Shown here: positions 1 to 12,600 of the stretch, piece by piece | How the letters are laid out: each line of letters begins with the position of its first letter | Numbering within the stretch: position 1 is the first letter of the stretch | Origin: Reticulitermes speratus | Lineage: Eukaryota; Arthropoda; Insecta; Blattodea; Rhinotermitidae | Assembly (NCBI GenBank): GCA_021186555.1 | Contig: JAJKFL010000002.1 | Location: 9,857,001 to 9,921,000, forward strand | Reading direction: 5' to 3' | DNA: 64,000 nucleotides | Translations under genes and position numbers: made by a program | Notes under the pieces: generated by a model | Told to the model about the DNA's origin: nothing | What the model saw: only the letters and a program-made list of their open reading frames with translations | Database searches by the model: none

Positions 1-1269
1 GATAAGTAGTTTCCTACTACTTGCTCAGTAACACAGTGTCACATTCCAGGAGACTTGAATGTTCTGTGGCGCTGCCACGAGAACCTCGAATCTCATAAAT
101 ACTGTGCATTTATAGGCGCATTTGCAAAGGTGCAAAAGGTGACTATGACCTTCCTCATGTCTGTCCGTGTGTCTGTCTGCGTAGAACAACTCTGCTCCTG
201 GAAGGATTTTCATGAAATTTGATATTTGAGCTGACACACAATATATAATACTTGTTGCTTTTCTACGGCAACAATATCTACACGAACACGCCTTAGTGTT
301 ACATTTTACGTACATTGCTTGTATTGTTCTGTTCTAATGAAATGGCTGTTACCAGATTATTAGATACATGTGGGGTGGGGCATATCATAGGCGTGGTCAG
401 AGGGTGGGGAGAGAGGTGTTTCATTTAACAGCACTCTCAGTTGGTAAGATTATTTAGTGTCTGGTGGTAGGATTGAGCAGGTTATAATAAATGTATAACA
501 AGAAGTGTTGCTTGTGCATGAACTGTAGAAATTACTGTATCTTCTTTACAAATGTACTGAAATACTTCGGTTTAGTGGAGGATTTGTTGGTTGTAAATAG
601 TGTTGCGTCATAGATCAGTATACTTATAATGTTCTAACGTAAATTGATGCTAGACAGAGTTTGGAGTTTGTAAGCTGTTTTGCAGGAAGTATGACATGCA
701 TATGCCGTTTACTGATTGATGATACAGCAGACTCTTAGCTGTCCACGGATGGATTATCTGCTGTGCTGATTAACTTACTTAATGGTTTTGCTTGCTTAAT
801 GTATTATTATTTTCTCAAGTTTGAATTAGCTGTAGTTTCATCCTACCAGCAGTCAGAATTATGGTTTCTAACATGTGCTTCATATACAGTACTGTGTTAC
901 CAACAAGTTTTCTTTTTTATGACATACAGCATTTTGTAAACAAATGTTGTTCACCAGGGTGAGCCATCCTGTCCCTTTGCAAGGCATTACAGTACAGTTC
1001 AGCTGAGGGAGCAGGTGGTTACGTTGACAGTAGTTACAGTTGTGCATTGCTGGAGGATGCCTACACAGTGTAAACATGTAGTGTTAAGTGTACTCTATAG
1101 ATTATGGATTCCTGTTTTAATTGTAGCAAAATCTTCAGAATGTCAGACACATCTGTCATAAGCTGTGTGAAGATTAGTTCGGGTAAATGTATTATTTGGT
1201 GTGTGATTTGAGGTTTTCACGACATTGTTGACGAAGATTCTCGATTTCTTTTTATTTAATGTTATATAT

Positions 1270-1705
1270 AATCCGTGCAGTTGTCTTCCACACACAAGTT
1301 TTATTTCCAACCACTGCACAAAGTTAGTTTTTACGCTCCTTCATGTTTCAGTTACCTATTGTAGCCATCATCAGGGAGCTACAGTATTATAAAGACAAGC
1401 AGCATATCATATGTTGGTAAATGGTAAACACATATACATTAGCTTTATATAACAGTCATTTAATGTATAGTATTACTAAAATTATTCAGATTAAAATACA
1501 AGTGAAGTATTAAAACATAGAATATAAGAATGTAGAAAGTAAAAAGTAGCCTCCAAATGTCCTGCAGTATCAGATATCTCCTGCTTTTGATGAAGTGGAG
1601 ATCCAAGGTTTTGATACCCGATGATTACTTTATGAGTGCAGTGCAGAACGATCACTCACTAACTTTGTGTAGTAGTTGGAAATAAAACTTGTGTGAAGAT
1701 TCCTG
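1270..1705. repeat. Penelope-type inverted repeat relic
   Basis: The segment 1275-1330 recurs inverted at 1655-1705 (shared core ACAAGTTTTATTTCCAAC). A hammerhead-like motif lies at 1336-1378 beside the left copy. Confidence 0.6.
1336..1378 (-). ncRNA. Degenerate hammerhead motif
   Basis: CTGATGA (1368-1374), a six-pair stem II with one mismatch, GAAACATGAA, stem I CTCC/GGAG. The U that should precede the cleavage site is A, so it is probably inactive. Confidence 0.5.
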
Positions 1706-2897
1706 ATTGTTTACAAATATTACAGTCTTCAGGAAGATGATGCTATGCTGTTGGTAACTGTCACCAGTATTTTGGAGGAGTTTGCTGCCTGCATATTCAG
1801 GGTAGTCATAGAAGAAAATGTTGCTGGGACAGTTGGTTGCTTTCTGTAGGGAAGGAACAGGTTAGGTGTAGCGAACCAGTAGGAGGGTAGGTGGTTGTTG
1901 GATGCACAGTTATGTGCAGAGCTTGCTAGAGGGAAGAAAAACAGAATGAAGCAGTGGGGGCATGGGGAAGATGATGAAGCACAGCAGGAAGGGGAACTAA
2001 ATACAAGGAACAGGAAGGAGGGCCAACTGAAGAAGGTAAAGGCAGATGGACAGCATGCTGTATTGAACTGGTGTTACAACATCTCTAATGGCATGTCTGC
2101 TTCAGGTGGCCAGACAGATTAGCAGTAACAGAGCATAGCATCAACTGGGAGTATTGTATCTGGCTTCAAGGCACGAAGATCCTCTCTGCCTAAGCGCGAT
2201 GCATGGACTGGATCATCAGGCAGGTGATCGAGATCGAGGATGGTCTGGTCCTGAGTGGTTCATGCATTTGTCTTGTTTGCTTCCTGATAGAATGGAGAAA
2301 ATCTCCCCATGAGGATACACAACGGGAGCATTGCAGTCCTTTTCACAGCTAACAGATCAGGATTGTCCTTTTGCCATACCTTTTTCAGTGTGCTCCTGCA
2401 TTTCTGTATTTGATCCTCCTCCCTTCATTGCCTTGCTATGACCATCACCTAACCTGCTCTTTCCCTGTATAATGCAGCCAGTTCTCCCATCATCTTACTC
2501 TTCTTTGACTATGTTGAAGGTGGAAACACCAAGCTTTTCTGAAATGGCAATAAATTACCAGTCAACACAGCATCATATCCCAGGAGACTGTAATCATATT
2601 ATTAATATATTTATGTAGCAAATTGTTTGGTAAAGGGTATACATGAATGATAGAATGGTATTATCTGTTTTTTTTTAAGTTATCCATTACAGTTCTCCCT
2701 TCTATTGCCATATATAACCAAGAATCTACTGCAGTAATTTTTCTCTCTTCATGTCATAATATGTAACATAACACATTGCAGTTGTTGGCATATAAACATG
2801 TGGAGGTGCAAGTTTTTTAGGCTGAATGTGTAGTCTAGGTGCAGCTGTGCACAGCATGTGTTTATGTAGTAGGTTTCTGTGTGCATAACAATAGCAG

Positions 2898-2898
2898 C

Positions 2899-2936
<38 letters not shown>
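2898..2936. repeat. (TAA)n microsatellite
   Basis: About 13 uninterrupted ATA/TAA units. Confidence 0.95.
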
Positions 2937-2938
<2 letters not shown>

Positions 2939-3593
2939 TGTTCTAGTGCTGGGGCAGTACACACGTATGTGAAAGATGTGGTTAGCGTTTGTAGGTTCCA
3001 TCAACTCCTGAGCAACATACCTGTCAACGGTAGGTAACATTGGTTTCAAGCAGTATATTTTGACTTAATCATACATCCAGAATAACAGGGCCACAACTTG
3101 AAAGAACTAAAATTTTATGTTAAACACAACTTTGTCTTCTAGGTGGTGCCATATCTTAAAATTACACTCTTCTGGTTATGATGCCATGTATGTTTTGGTG
3201 GATTTGTTCCTCTGAAACATTGGTATCTATTTGCCAGACTACACAACGTGATTTTTCAGAAAACCATGATTTTGATATTTATTGTAGTTAGAATCTCAAA
3301 TCTCACAGTGCCACAGAACATTCTACCTAATTTTTTGTGACTTATTTTGAGCATAAGAGGAAAGAAATTGCCCATTTTATAAAATGCAGTTTTGTGAACA
3401 TCCTAGTTCAGCAATTTTGAAATTGAATTCTATGCAATTGTGAACTAACATTTTTTTAACAAAGTAGAGAAGAGGCAGTTATGTGGTACAAAAGATAATT
3501 CTTGTGGTTCCCAATAAACTTAGAGGGGCATTTACACAAGTAAATGTGGTTTATCTTAGGCGTTAACCCAGAAATTTCATTTTCTCTGTGTAG

Positions 3594-3667
3594 CCTCGAT
3601 CCCCAGGCAGACACCTTCATTTATAAGGCTGTTTGGATCACCTTTTGTAGCAGGAAATATTACAAAG
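3594..3667 (+). CDS. MYND gene exon 1 found
   Basis: Acceptor TTCTCTGTGTAG and donor AAAG|GTGAGT flank 74 bp. Read with two leading bases it gives [20 protein letters not shown] and ends at a codon boundary, which fits the phase-0 start of the next exon. An alternative frame is also open, but its continuation hits a stop in exon 2. Confidence 0.7.
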
Positions 3668-6600
3668 GTGAGTTGTGGAAGTTCACATGAGATTTACTTT
3701 GATATTTAATGATATAAATATTGATGTAGTTCAGTATTTTCATGTGATATACTGTTTTTATACAAACTTTATCATGAACATTCAGTCTGTAAATGAGGTA
3801 AATCAGAGATGTGAAAATGAGGGTGTTCGAGTGTGAGGCATAGTAAAGGATGTGTCTGGTACAGGGTTGTTATTAACTAGGGTTTAAAGATAAATATTCA
3901 AAGAAAACAGTGGGAAGGAAGTAGCAGACTTGGTTATCATCATGTAAAATGCGATACTCAGGTTTCAGCGTTCAATCACAATGAGGATCTTTGTGCAGAT
4001 TTCTTTGCTCACTCATTGAACCTTTACATTAATGAAAGCTATAACTTTGGAATGTAAAAAATACCAAGCCTCTTCACTCCCCCTCCAGCCATAAACTGTA
4101 GGTCCTCTTTGCTGACTGTCATTTTTATGTTCACCTTATTACTGGGAGTAGTGTAAACAGTACCATAGTTCAGAGTCCTGATTAACCTGTAGGTTCCCTC
4201 TGCTGATCATCATTCTCATGATCACGTGAACACTGGGGATAGCAGAAACCACCACACAAGTGTGACATTATCAGAAATTTATTCTTTGCTCTTGCAAAAT
4301 TACAACACAGACAACTGTCAACACAGACCATACCAGAAGGCACTGTGCCGATAACAACAATTAGAAACCAACATAATGCCATAATCTTGAAGAATGTTTG
4401 GGAATGTAGATTTACTTCAGAAGTGAAATTGTTGTATTCAAATGAGTGGCACAGATGACCAGTTCCTGGTGGCAGCCCTGTATCCTGTAACTCAATAATC
4501 AAAGGTTCCCCTATAATTAATAGCAAAATTACTCTCAGGTATCTCAGAGTACTGCTTTGTGTCAGAAAATGGAATCCAGTCTGAAAAAACACACAAAGAT
4601 TTTAGTTTTCTGTAAGTTTGAGAGGCCTTCCTGTGCTGTGGTGTTCGCTTGGGCCTTATCTGCACCACTGATTCAGGCATATTGATTAAGTGGCTAGTTA
4701 GACAGCTGCCAGTGAAACTGGGGAGATGGGAGTCACACTACTTTTTCCTGTCTGGAAAGTAACAGAACTATAATAATGGAAATTGTGTAATCAAGGGAAA
4801 CCATTTGCAACCATCCAAATTTACACTGTCCAGTAGCCAGTCTAAGATCATTTTAGATTGCTGTGTATTACTGAAGAAGACCTACTCTTCAGACAAAAAC
4901 AAGTTATTGCTTGCTTCAGACATGTTTTGGGGTTATTTAAAGAGATCAAAGGATAGGAAGGAGTGAGAGGTAGTGAAATGAAACCTTTCCCATCCTTTGT
5001 CAGAAGGCTTCCAACATTGTAACTCTCCCATACATGTTTACTGTCACAAGCTTTTCACCATTATCTTGTGCCACTGGATGATTACATGCTGAGTGCTATT
5101 TGTCTTCTTCATTGCATACTGTGACATATTTTTTAGCACTTCACATATATGAACATTAGATGGCAGGAGTAGTATATCTTCCCATACCAAAGTGTGTATG
5201 TTTATTAAATACGTGTGTGCCCATTAATTTATAGCGGGTGGGAGTAAGGTAAAAAATGAAAGGATTGTGATGAATGTTTATTGTTGTAGTCAGTCGCATG
5301 TTAATGAACTGTTTGTACACTACAATAATTTATTTACTACTAACAGCATAGTCTTCTATGTAGTAAGGGACATGTTTCAACTTTAAGAATCATCTTTATG
5401 ACATACTTGAATTTTAAAATCAACAATCAATCTGTTCAGAAATGTGTGTGTATGTTTCGATGCGTGCGTGCATACATGCATTGCCAAATCCTAATACTGA
5501 TGTAGGCTAGTAGTGCAATATTGTTTAAATTCTAACATCATAGCTACAATGGATCCTGAACCAGATGTTATTTACTGTTGTCCTTTTCTAGATGTTCGGG
5601 ACACTCCCGTTGCACTTACGAGCAGTTGGGAGCTTGCTGCGGTTGTTGGAGCGTTGGTTAGTTGTCCGGGCTGTAAGCACTTCCGATAAGGCTTTGTGGC
5701 ATGTCCCAGACAGCTGGTGTCATGGCAACCAACTCCTGGCTAGCAACTTTGAAAATTTTCTGAAGAGAACTTGGGACACTCAGCTGCTTTCTCTACTTGG
5801 TGTTAGTTCTAGAGACATCAGTTGGTGGAATAGTCTCCCTGAGGTATTTATTGCCCTTTGGTAGTGACAAATATTCAGACTTAACATTGTAACATTTTTG
5901 TGAGAGAGAGATCTGTGTTGCATGTCAGTTGATTTTGAGCCTTTTACACATCACTGCTGAGCCTTCTTGTTAACGTTTACAGTATTGTCTTGCAGTATGA
6001 CTGCATGTATTCAAAGAAGTCTAGTTAAAGTATGGAGGAGGGGCATGACTCCAAAAATAACATGATTCCACACTGTTTATGACAAACAATAAAAATTCCA
6101 GATAAAACATGAACCACCTTCATTTGACCAGTGAACCAACTCCATGGTACAAGGTTTGCAGTGGACATGTGGTACTTACTCAGCTGTTCAGGAGATTCTG
6201 TTGTGTGGTCTGAAGATCTGTTGGCTGCATTCACAAAAGTCTCTGCCATTGGATCACATTTTGAGGCACTCAGTTCACATTTCCATTCACTGTTCTTTAA
6301 GATTCATTTGTTATAGTCATCATGTAATTCCGTGTGTTCTGTTTGTTTCCCATATGCATGTTACATTTGTCATATACTGCCCTGTGTAATCACTCAATGT
6401 TATATTTTTCCATTTCTCTGTTTTTCAGCTCGATAACACTCAAACATTCTTCTGGGCAGTTGGTCCCTTGGCTTCATTTCCAGTGCTTATTAACCTTGCA
6501 TAGTGGTAACAAGCTTTGTGACAAGCACATTGTTTTCAAAAATCAGAGTAGTTAAAAGTGTGGAAATTTATTTGATAGTGAAAGATTGGAAAGCTGCCAC

Positions 6601-9600
6601 CAGTGTACCACTTCCACGTACACCTGGATATAGACAGCTTGATGGCAAGGAAACAGTGGCAAGCTCCTGATTGATGTTTATCCATCCTTCAGAATAAGAG
6701 TAAGACCAGGGCCCACCCACCTTTCTATTCAGTAGCTACTGGGGGTGCTTTCCAGAGGGGTAGAGTGCTTGGGGTGTGAGCATGACCACTTGCCTCGATT
6801 TAGTGCTGAGATTAAGAAAAAGTGCAGCTGTGCTCCACTCCCACTATATGCCTTCATGGTGTGTTTAGGGATAACTACCTGTCTTTAATACTAAGAATTT
6901 TTGTCACTTAACAGGCTTGATATGAAGTTTTATTGAAACAAAAGATAAGCAGTGTTTGTACAGTGACAGTCTCGATTCGCTTGAGTCCCGACCGTAGAGG
7001 TTTCATTTTGTCCGAGCCGATGCGCTGTAGTCAGGGTCATTTCTGTGTTGGGTACAGAATTCAGTTGAATTGCGTATCAGTGCACACATCTTTTAGGCAT
7101 TACTGTACTTTCTTTTAGCCGTTTTCTTTGGGTATTCTTGTATCTTAAATGAGGGGGAAGGTTTTTGATTTCTTTACAGTGTAACTTAACAGTGTATATT
7201 TTATTATTATTCTACTGTTGTACTATTGTACACATTGATATTCTAATACGGTTTTGTGATGCACAGTATATATTAATATGATGTGCATATCATACTACAA
7301 ATGTGTATGTCATTGTGTGTTCTAAATTGCCATAGTTCAAGCTTCTTGGTAATTTGAGGCAACCTCGGTCCCATTTATCTTGAGCTATGAAGATTCTACT
7401 GTATAATGTACCATTGTGGCACATTTGTTCAACCATTGTTGCAGTGGAAACTCAGCAGTGTGTTCCCTTTGTGTTGTTGATGTAACAGTGCATTATCTTC
7501 AAGTCTTATTGATGAGCCAAAAATATTTTGTAATGTTTATACATACTTGGCTGTCCTAACAGTGTAATACTTTTCACTAAAGAGAAGGATTTTGTGGTGA
7601 ATTTATGTTCCTGGCAACAATAAAACATTTTTAGGTCTTCATGTAAAGTGCCCGATATTTTTGTCCCAGTTTGAACCAAATTTGGATTTTCTCAACAGAA
7701 TTTAATCAATGTCTCCAGTATCAAGTTTTATGAAAATCCATCCACTGGGAGCAGAGCTGATACATGGTGGACAGGCAGACGTACATGATGAAGCTAATAG
7801 GCGTGTTTTGTTTGGTTTATGGCCCATGCAGGGTTTTAGAGGTTTATAAATTGGCCCTCATGAGAACAGGTTGCTCATTACAGAAGTACAGGATGCTGCA
7901 GTGGATTGGACATTTTTGATTCCCTGTTGTAGGCAAGTGGTATTAAATTGGAACATTATTTAAAAAGTAAATACTGTTGTTAATTGTTCTCACATTGTTA
8001 CTTGAAAAGTTGTGTTATAATTGCCTGCCATCATGGTTTAAACATTCTTGTAACCTTTGCTGAACTTCTGTGTCACTCATTGCAATAAATTTTCATTCTC
8101 ACTTTCGATAATTCTGTAATGCATGCAGTAAAGGTTATGTAAACTTGTAGCCATGTGACAAGGAATGGTTTGCCAGATGGCTAACAGGAAAATTCTGGAT
8201 GCTTAGATACAAAGAACTTTTCATTAAGAGCTTACCAACTTTAATGCCTGTGTAGATTTTTGGAGAAAAGTTTCACTTTTTGGATATGTTAAGTTGCTGA
8301 TATTTTCTGGATCATTCTCATAAATTGCCCTTGCACATTTTTTATAAGAATTTTTGGGGGGAAGTGCTGGTTAATTTGATGCGCTGTGGCATTATTCTTA
8401 GCATGTGGCCTTTCATTTACTATTCCATCATACTAAGAGAGAGAGCATTTAAGAGCCATACTAAAGAAGTGGTAAAATCAGTCGCACCAAAACAGAATTA
8501 GGTATAAACAAAATTATGGATGATGTCAGTTGAATTAGTACTGCCAACATGAAATGAAAAAGGAAGCATGTACTGTAAAATACTTAATGATATCAGCTGC
8601 CTTGTTTCTGAAGCCATTGAAAGTAATTATTTGTTTTTCATGTTGTAGGACAACAGTATCACCAAGGTGCAAGAACATCACGGTGAACTTCGTCACATTA
8701 TTGCTGCGTTATCTAAATCCATTGATATTCCACTTTCTGAGTGCATTGGAATTATGAGAGAAGAGATTTTTTATCACCACATTGTGACCTCATGTCCACG
8801 TGGCAAGTTCAGAATTCTTAACACAGACACAGTCACACTAATGTTTATACGTGCACTATGTTGTGGCCTGTACTTGGTCGAAAACGTGACAGCCTTCCAC
8901 CCATATTCTCAGGTAACCAGCAGTATTTAGATGGATGACTGGATGGATGGATGGATGAATGCAGATGCATGGATAAATATAGGTGGTAGATAGATATAGG
9001 TGAATATAAACAGATATAGACAGACAGACAGATGATGATGGATGAATGGATTGATGGACGGATGGAGATGGATAGAGGTAAAGAGACAGACAGACAGAGG
9101 CAAAGGTGTATCCAAAAGTTCAGCCACCAGCCACTCGGACCAAACAAGTAGTACAGTTTTCTGCCACCAAGTGCCAAATAGTACTGCTTTCTTCTAAACT
9201 AGTCTGGTAGTGAGTTTTTCAGCCGTAGCCCTCTGTGGCTTTTTAGCACGTGTTTATTGTTGTGTATGTTAGGTGTTTCTGCCTTTTTCTCATGGCTGCT
9301 TTGATTTACTTCAAACGCAGGAAAGCTGCATCAGAAATGCACAGAATGCTGAAAACAGCTTTTGGTAGCAGTGCCATAGTGAGTACACAGACTTTTGAAT
9401 GGTTTTTTAGATACAAGTATGGAGTAACTTCGGTTGAAGTTTGTGAACATTCAGGTCATCCCTCCTCAGGTCACACAGGCAAAAATGTGGAGAAAGTTTC
9501 CAAAATCATCGATAAGGACCATTGAGGTACCATTTCAGACATCACTGGCAGATTAGGCCTCTTGTGTTGAACATGCTAGCGACTTCTAAGTGAGGGCTTG

Positions 9601-12600
9601 AACTACAGCAGATATTCACAAAACTTGGGCTGCAGTTGCTTACTGACAACAAAAGCTGTGAGGTGTGTTTGTATGCTGGGAAATATTGGATGAACTCAGA
9701 AACTACAAAAATTTTTGTCAAGGGTCATAACATGAGATGAAACCAGAGTTTACAGTAAAAACGCAGAAACCAAAGAACAATTCCTTTCAGTGGAAAACCC
9801 ACCCTCACCATGTTTGAAGGGCAATTTTGGTCAAACACAAAGAGCATGCTCGTTGATCTTTTTTGACTGAGAGAGCATTGGTCATCTGGAATTTGTTCCT
9901 TCAGGCCTTACGGTTAACCAGCTTGATAACCAAGAGGTTCTGCAGCATGCAAGGGAGCAAGTCCACTGAAAACATTCGGAACGGTGGCAGAACCAGGGTG
10001 GTTGATTCACTACAACACACTACAGTGCACTCTCTTTATTAATGCAGCAAATTTTGGCAGCTAAAAATATGGCTGTGTTTCCCCACTCTCCATACTCACC
10101 TGATTTCACTTCTAACAAGTCAGTTGTAGCATTGCTTCTAGCAGTGGCAGGAACAGTGAATGTGTTGTGTAACATTGGAAGGAGTCTGTTTTGAAGGGAT
10201 GACAGCAACCTGTAACAAATGTAAGCATGTATTTAATAACTGGCTTGGTCCAGGAACTTTTGGATACTCCTTCATATATGGCATCACATTGAGATCATGA
10301 GAAGAAGTCCCCTGGATGGTGGTGATAACAGTGCTGAAGGTCATTCCTTTCTGCTTGCTGTGGTATTCCACTCTGGCCTATGTCAGTAATCCAAAATTTA
10401 TTCCTGTTGAAGATTATTGCATGGTTTTTGCCACCAGCATCATGTGAAAAGAATGACTGGATGAATAGAGGTTAATACAGGAGGGTAATTGATTAATTCA
10501 CACCAACAAATGCACAAAGACAAGTTATGTCATTAATTCCTTTATTAAAAGGTTACCCCAATACGTATTTCGGCACTTCTACAATGCCATCATCAGGGGG
10601 ATTGTTGAAGTTTTACATAGACCATGTTCTTAAAATACATCAGAACAGTCAAAACTGTGTATTTTAAGAACATTGGTCTATGTAAAACTTCAACGATCCC
10701 CCTGATGATGGCAATGTAGAAGTGCCGAAATACGTATTGGGGTAACCTTTTAATAAAGGAATTAATGACATAACTTGTCTTTGTGCGTTTGTTGGTGTGA
10801 ATTAGTCAATTATACAAAATGCACGGTCAATATAATGTGAAATACAGGAGGGTAAACTTGTGGAGGGGGACAGGCCATGTTGTTTATTTGCATTGCCTCA
10901 GAACTGCACAAAAATGGATCAGTGAATTGATTACTTACTACGTTTTAATTTTTTCTGGCTTCACTGTTTACATTGAAGCCTTTGTTGGAAAGTTGCAGTC
11001 ATACATTGTTCGTAGAATTTACACAATTAAATGAAGGTTGTTGTATGTGGACATTATTGTTCTTATTATTAGGTAATTATCAGCTTCAGTAATGCTGCAT
11101 TTAACCATGCATTCTGGTATGAGGGAAAAGGAATGCAGACACAGCTGCGTAATTTGGAAGAGGAACACTGTTGTAAGTATAATTTGATGTAATTACGTGT
11201 AACAGACATAGTAAACCTGGAGATTTTTATGGTGGTGATAATTCAGGTGATAATTCAGGTGATACTTTCTAGGTTATAGTGTGTAGTTCTGAAGACTGAT
11301 ACCAACATTCCAGAGGAACATACTACAGATAGTTACTGTAGAGTTTGCAATTGACCTTAGCAGTGGTTTCGCAGGGGAATGCAGACCATCCTGTGCTTGT
11401 GACCAGTAACCAGTGTATTCCAATTAAAAATACATTGAGCTGAAGTGCAGTCACATTCTGAGTGTGTAAGATAACACAGTTATTTTCTACAATGTTCTGT
11501 GTGGGTAGAGCTGTGCGTAAATTTGACTTTAGGCTTGTCATAAACAAAACATCTGACAATGACAACCAGTGGAAACAACGTAATGCAGTGATAGAGACTC
11601 GTGTGTTTAACAAGATATATATGCTTTTCCCTGACTGTTGTCACGACTATTAAGGGACTCTACCCAAGCCGTGCAGGTCAGTTGCATTCTCTTAAGTAAA
11701 GGATGGTATGTCCAGCTTCACTGACAACCCTTCAGAATGTTGATGTGTACATGTGACATAAAACAAGAAAGTTCCAGGACTGATGGTGTCACATAAGTAT
11801 GGTTTGGTGCATAAACTAATTGTGGCCAGTTTCTCTTAGTTCATGTTATAATCCCCAGGAGTAGGGAAACAGAAGTTCTAGCTCAGTTCATCCATAGCAG
11901 GCCTGTATGTAGGTAGTAGGTGTGTTGCTTTTTATTGTAATGGAAGAACATGAGAAATTTAAGTTCTGTAGGGAAACCTGTTACAGAAGCATACAAAATG
12001 CTCAGGAAATGAGCTGTATATTGTACGTGTGTTTTATGTGGATTAAAAGACTAACAGAGCAACATGAGTTTGATGATCCAAGTAATGGGTGGCTGTCAAC
12101 AGCATGACATATGGAAACACTTGCAAAAGTTCATGAACTGAAATGACCCTGCAGTTGATGGTGGGAAAGAGGAAGATCTGCATGAAGTTTGTTCCACACG
12201 CACACTCTTGTGCGGATTAGCAAAAGGACAACCAAGTCAACTAGCGAAGGCTTCATCCAGATCTGTCATACAAGTCCACACTATCATTACTGCAGATGAG
12301 TCTTCACTGTTTCAGTATGATCATGAAATAGAACATCAGAACATGGAGTAGAGAACAGAATCATCACCAAAGCCTAAGAAGTTTTCCTGGCAGAAGTTGA
12401 GGATCATAAAGTTCCCCCCCCCCCCCCCAAAGGGTGTGAGCCACAAACAGTTTGTGCCTGACGCAAAAAATAGTAAATGGTGAATTTTGCGCACAGGTGC
12501 TGGAAAGGTTATTGAAGCAGATTTTGAGAGTGAGGTCACAATGTTGAGAGAAAGGCAGTCCCCCCCCACGCTGTTCTTTCTGCTGTGACCATGAAACCAA

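Larger units (their letters stand above)
1..3593. other. Upstream of first exon found
   Basis: Holds copies of the RFEVL repeat, the 1270-1705 Penelope relic and a (TAA)n run. I could not find an exon that ends one base into a codon with a good donor, so the MYND gene's start is not assigned. Confidence 0.5.
10487..10811. repeat. Penelope-type palindrome with two opposed hammerheads
   Basis: Two arms of about 152 bp (10487-10638, 10659-10811) are near-perfect inverse copies around a 20-bp spacer. Each arm contains a complete hammerhead motif, pointing away from the centre. No protein frame remains. It lies in intron 3 of the MYND gene. Confidence 0.85.

Noticed and set aside
1895-2122. 75-residue frame with Lys/Gln/Gly-rich sequence
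   Set aside because: No splice borders, no family likeness, biased composition.
2726-3049. Reading frame with a poly-Tyr or poly-Ile run
   Set aside because: Simply the translation of the (TAA)n microsatellite.
6131-6316. Possible exon with [22 protein letters not shown]
   Set aside because: It looks protein-like, but no acceptor gives the phase 0 needed after exon 2 and there is no usable donor. Exons 2 and 3 join without it.
8845-9177. Minus-strand frame with SIHPS-type repeats
   Set aside because: Translation of the GATG/GATA microsatellite next to exon 3.
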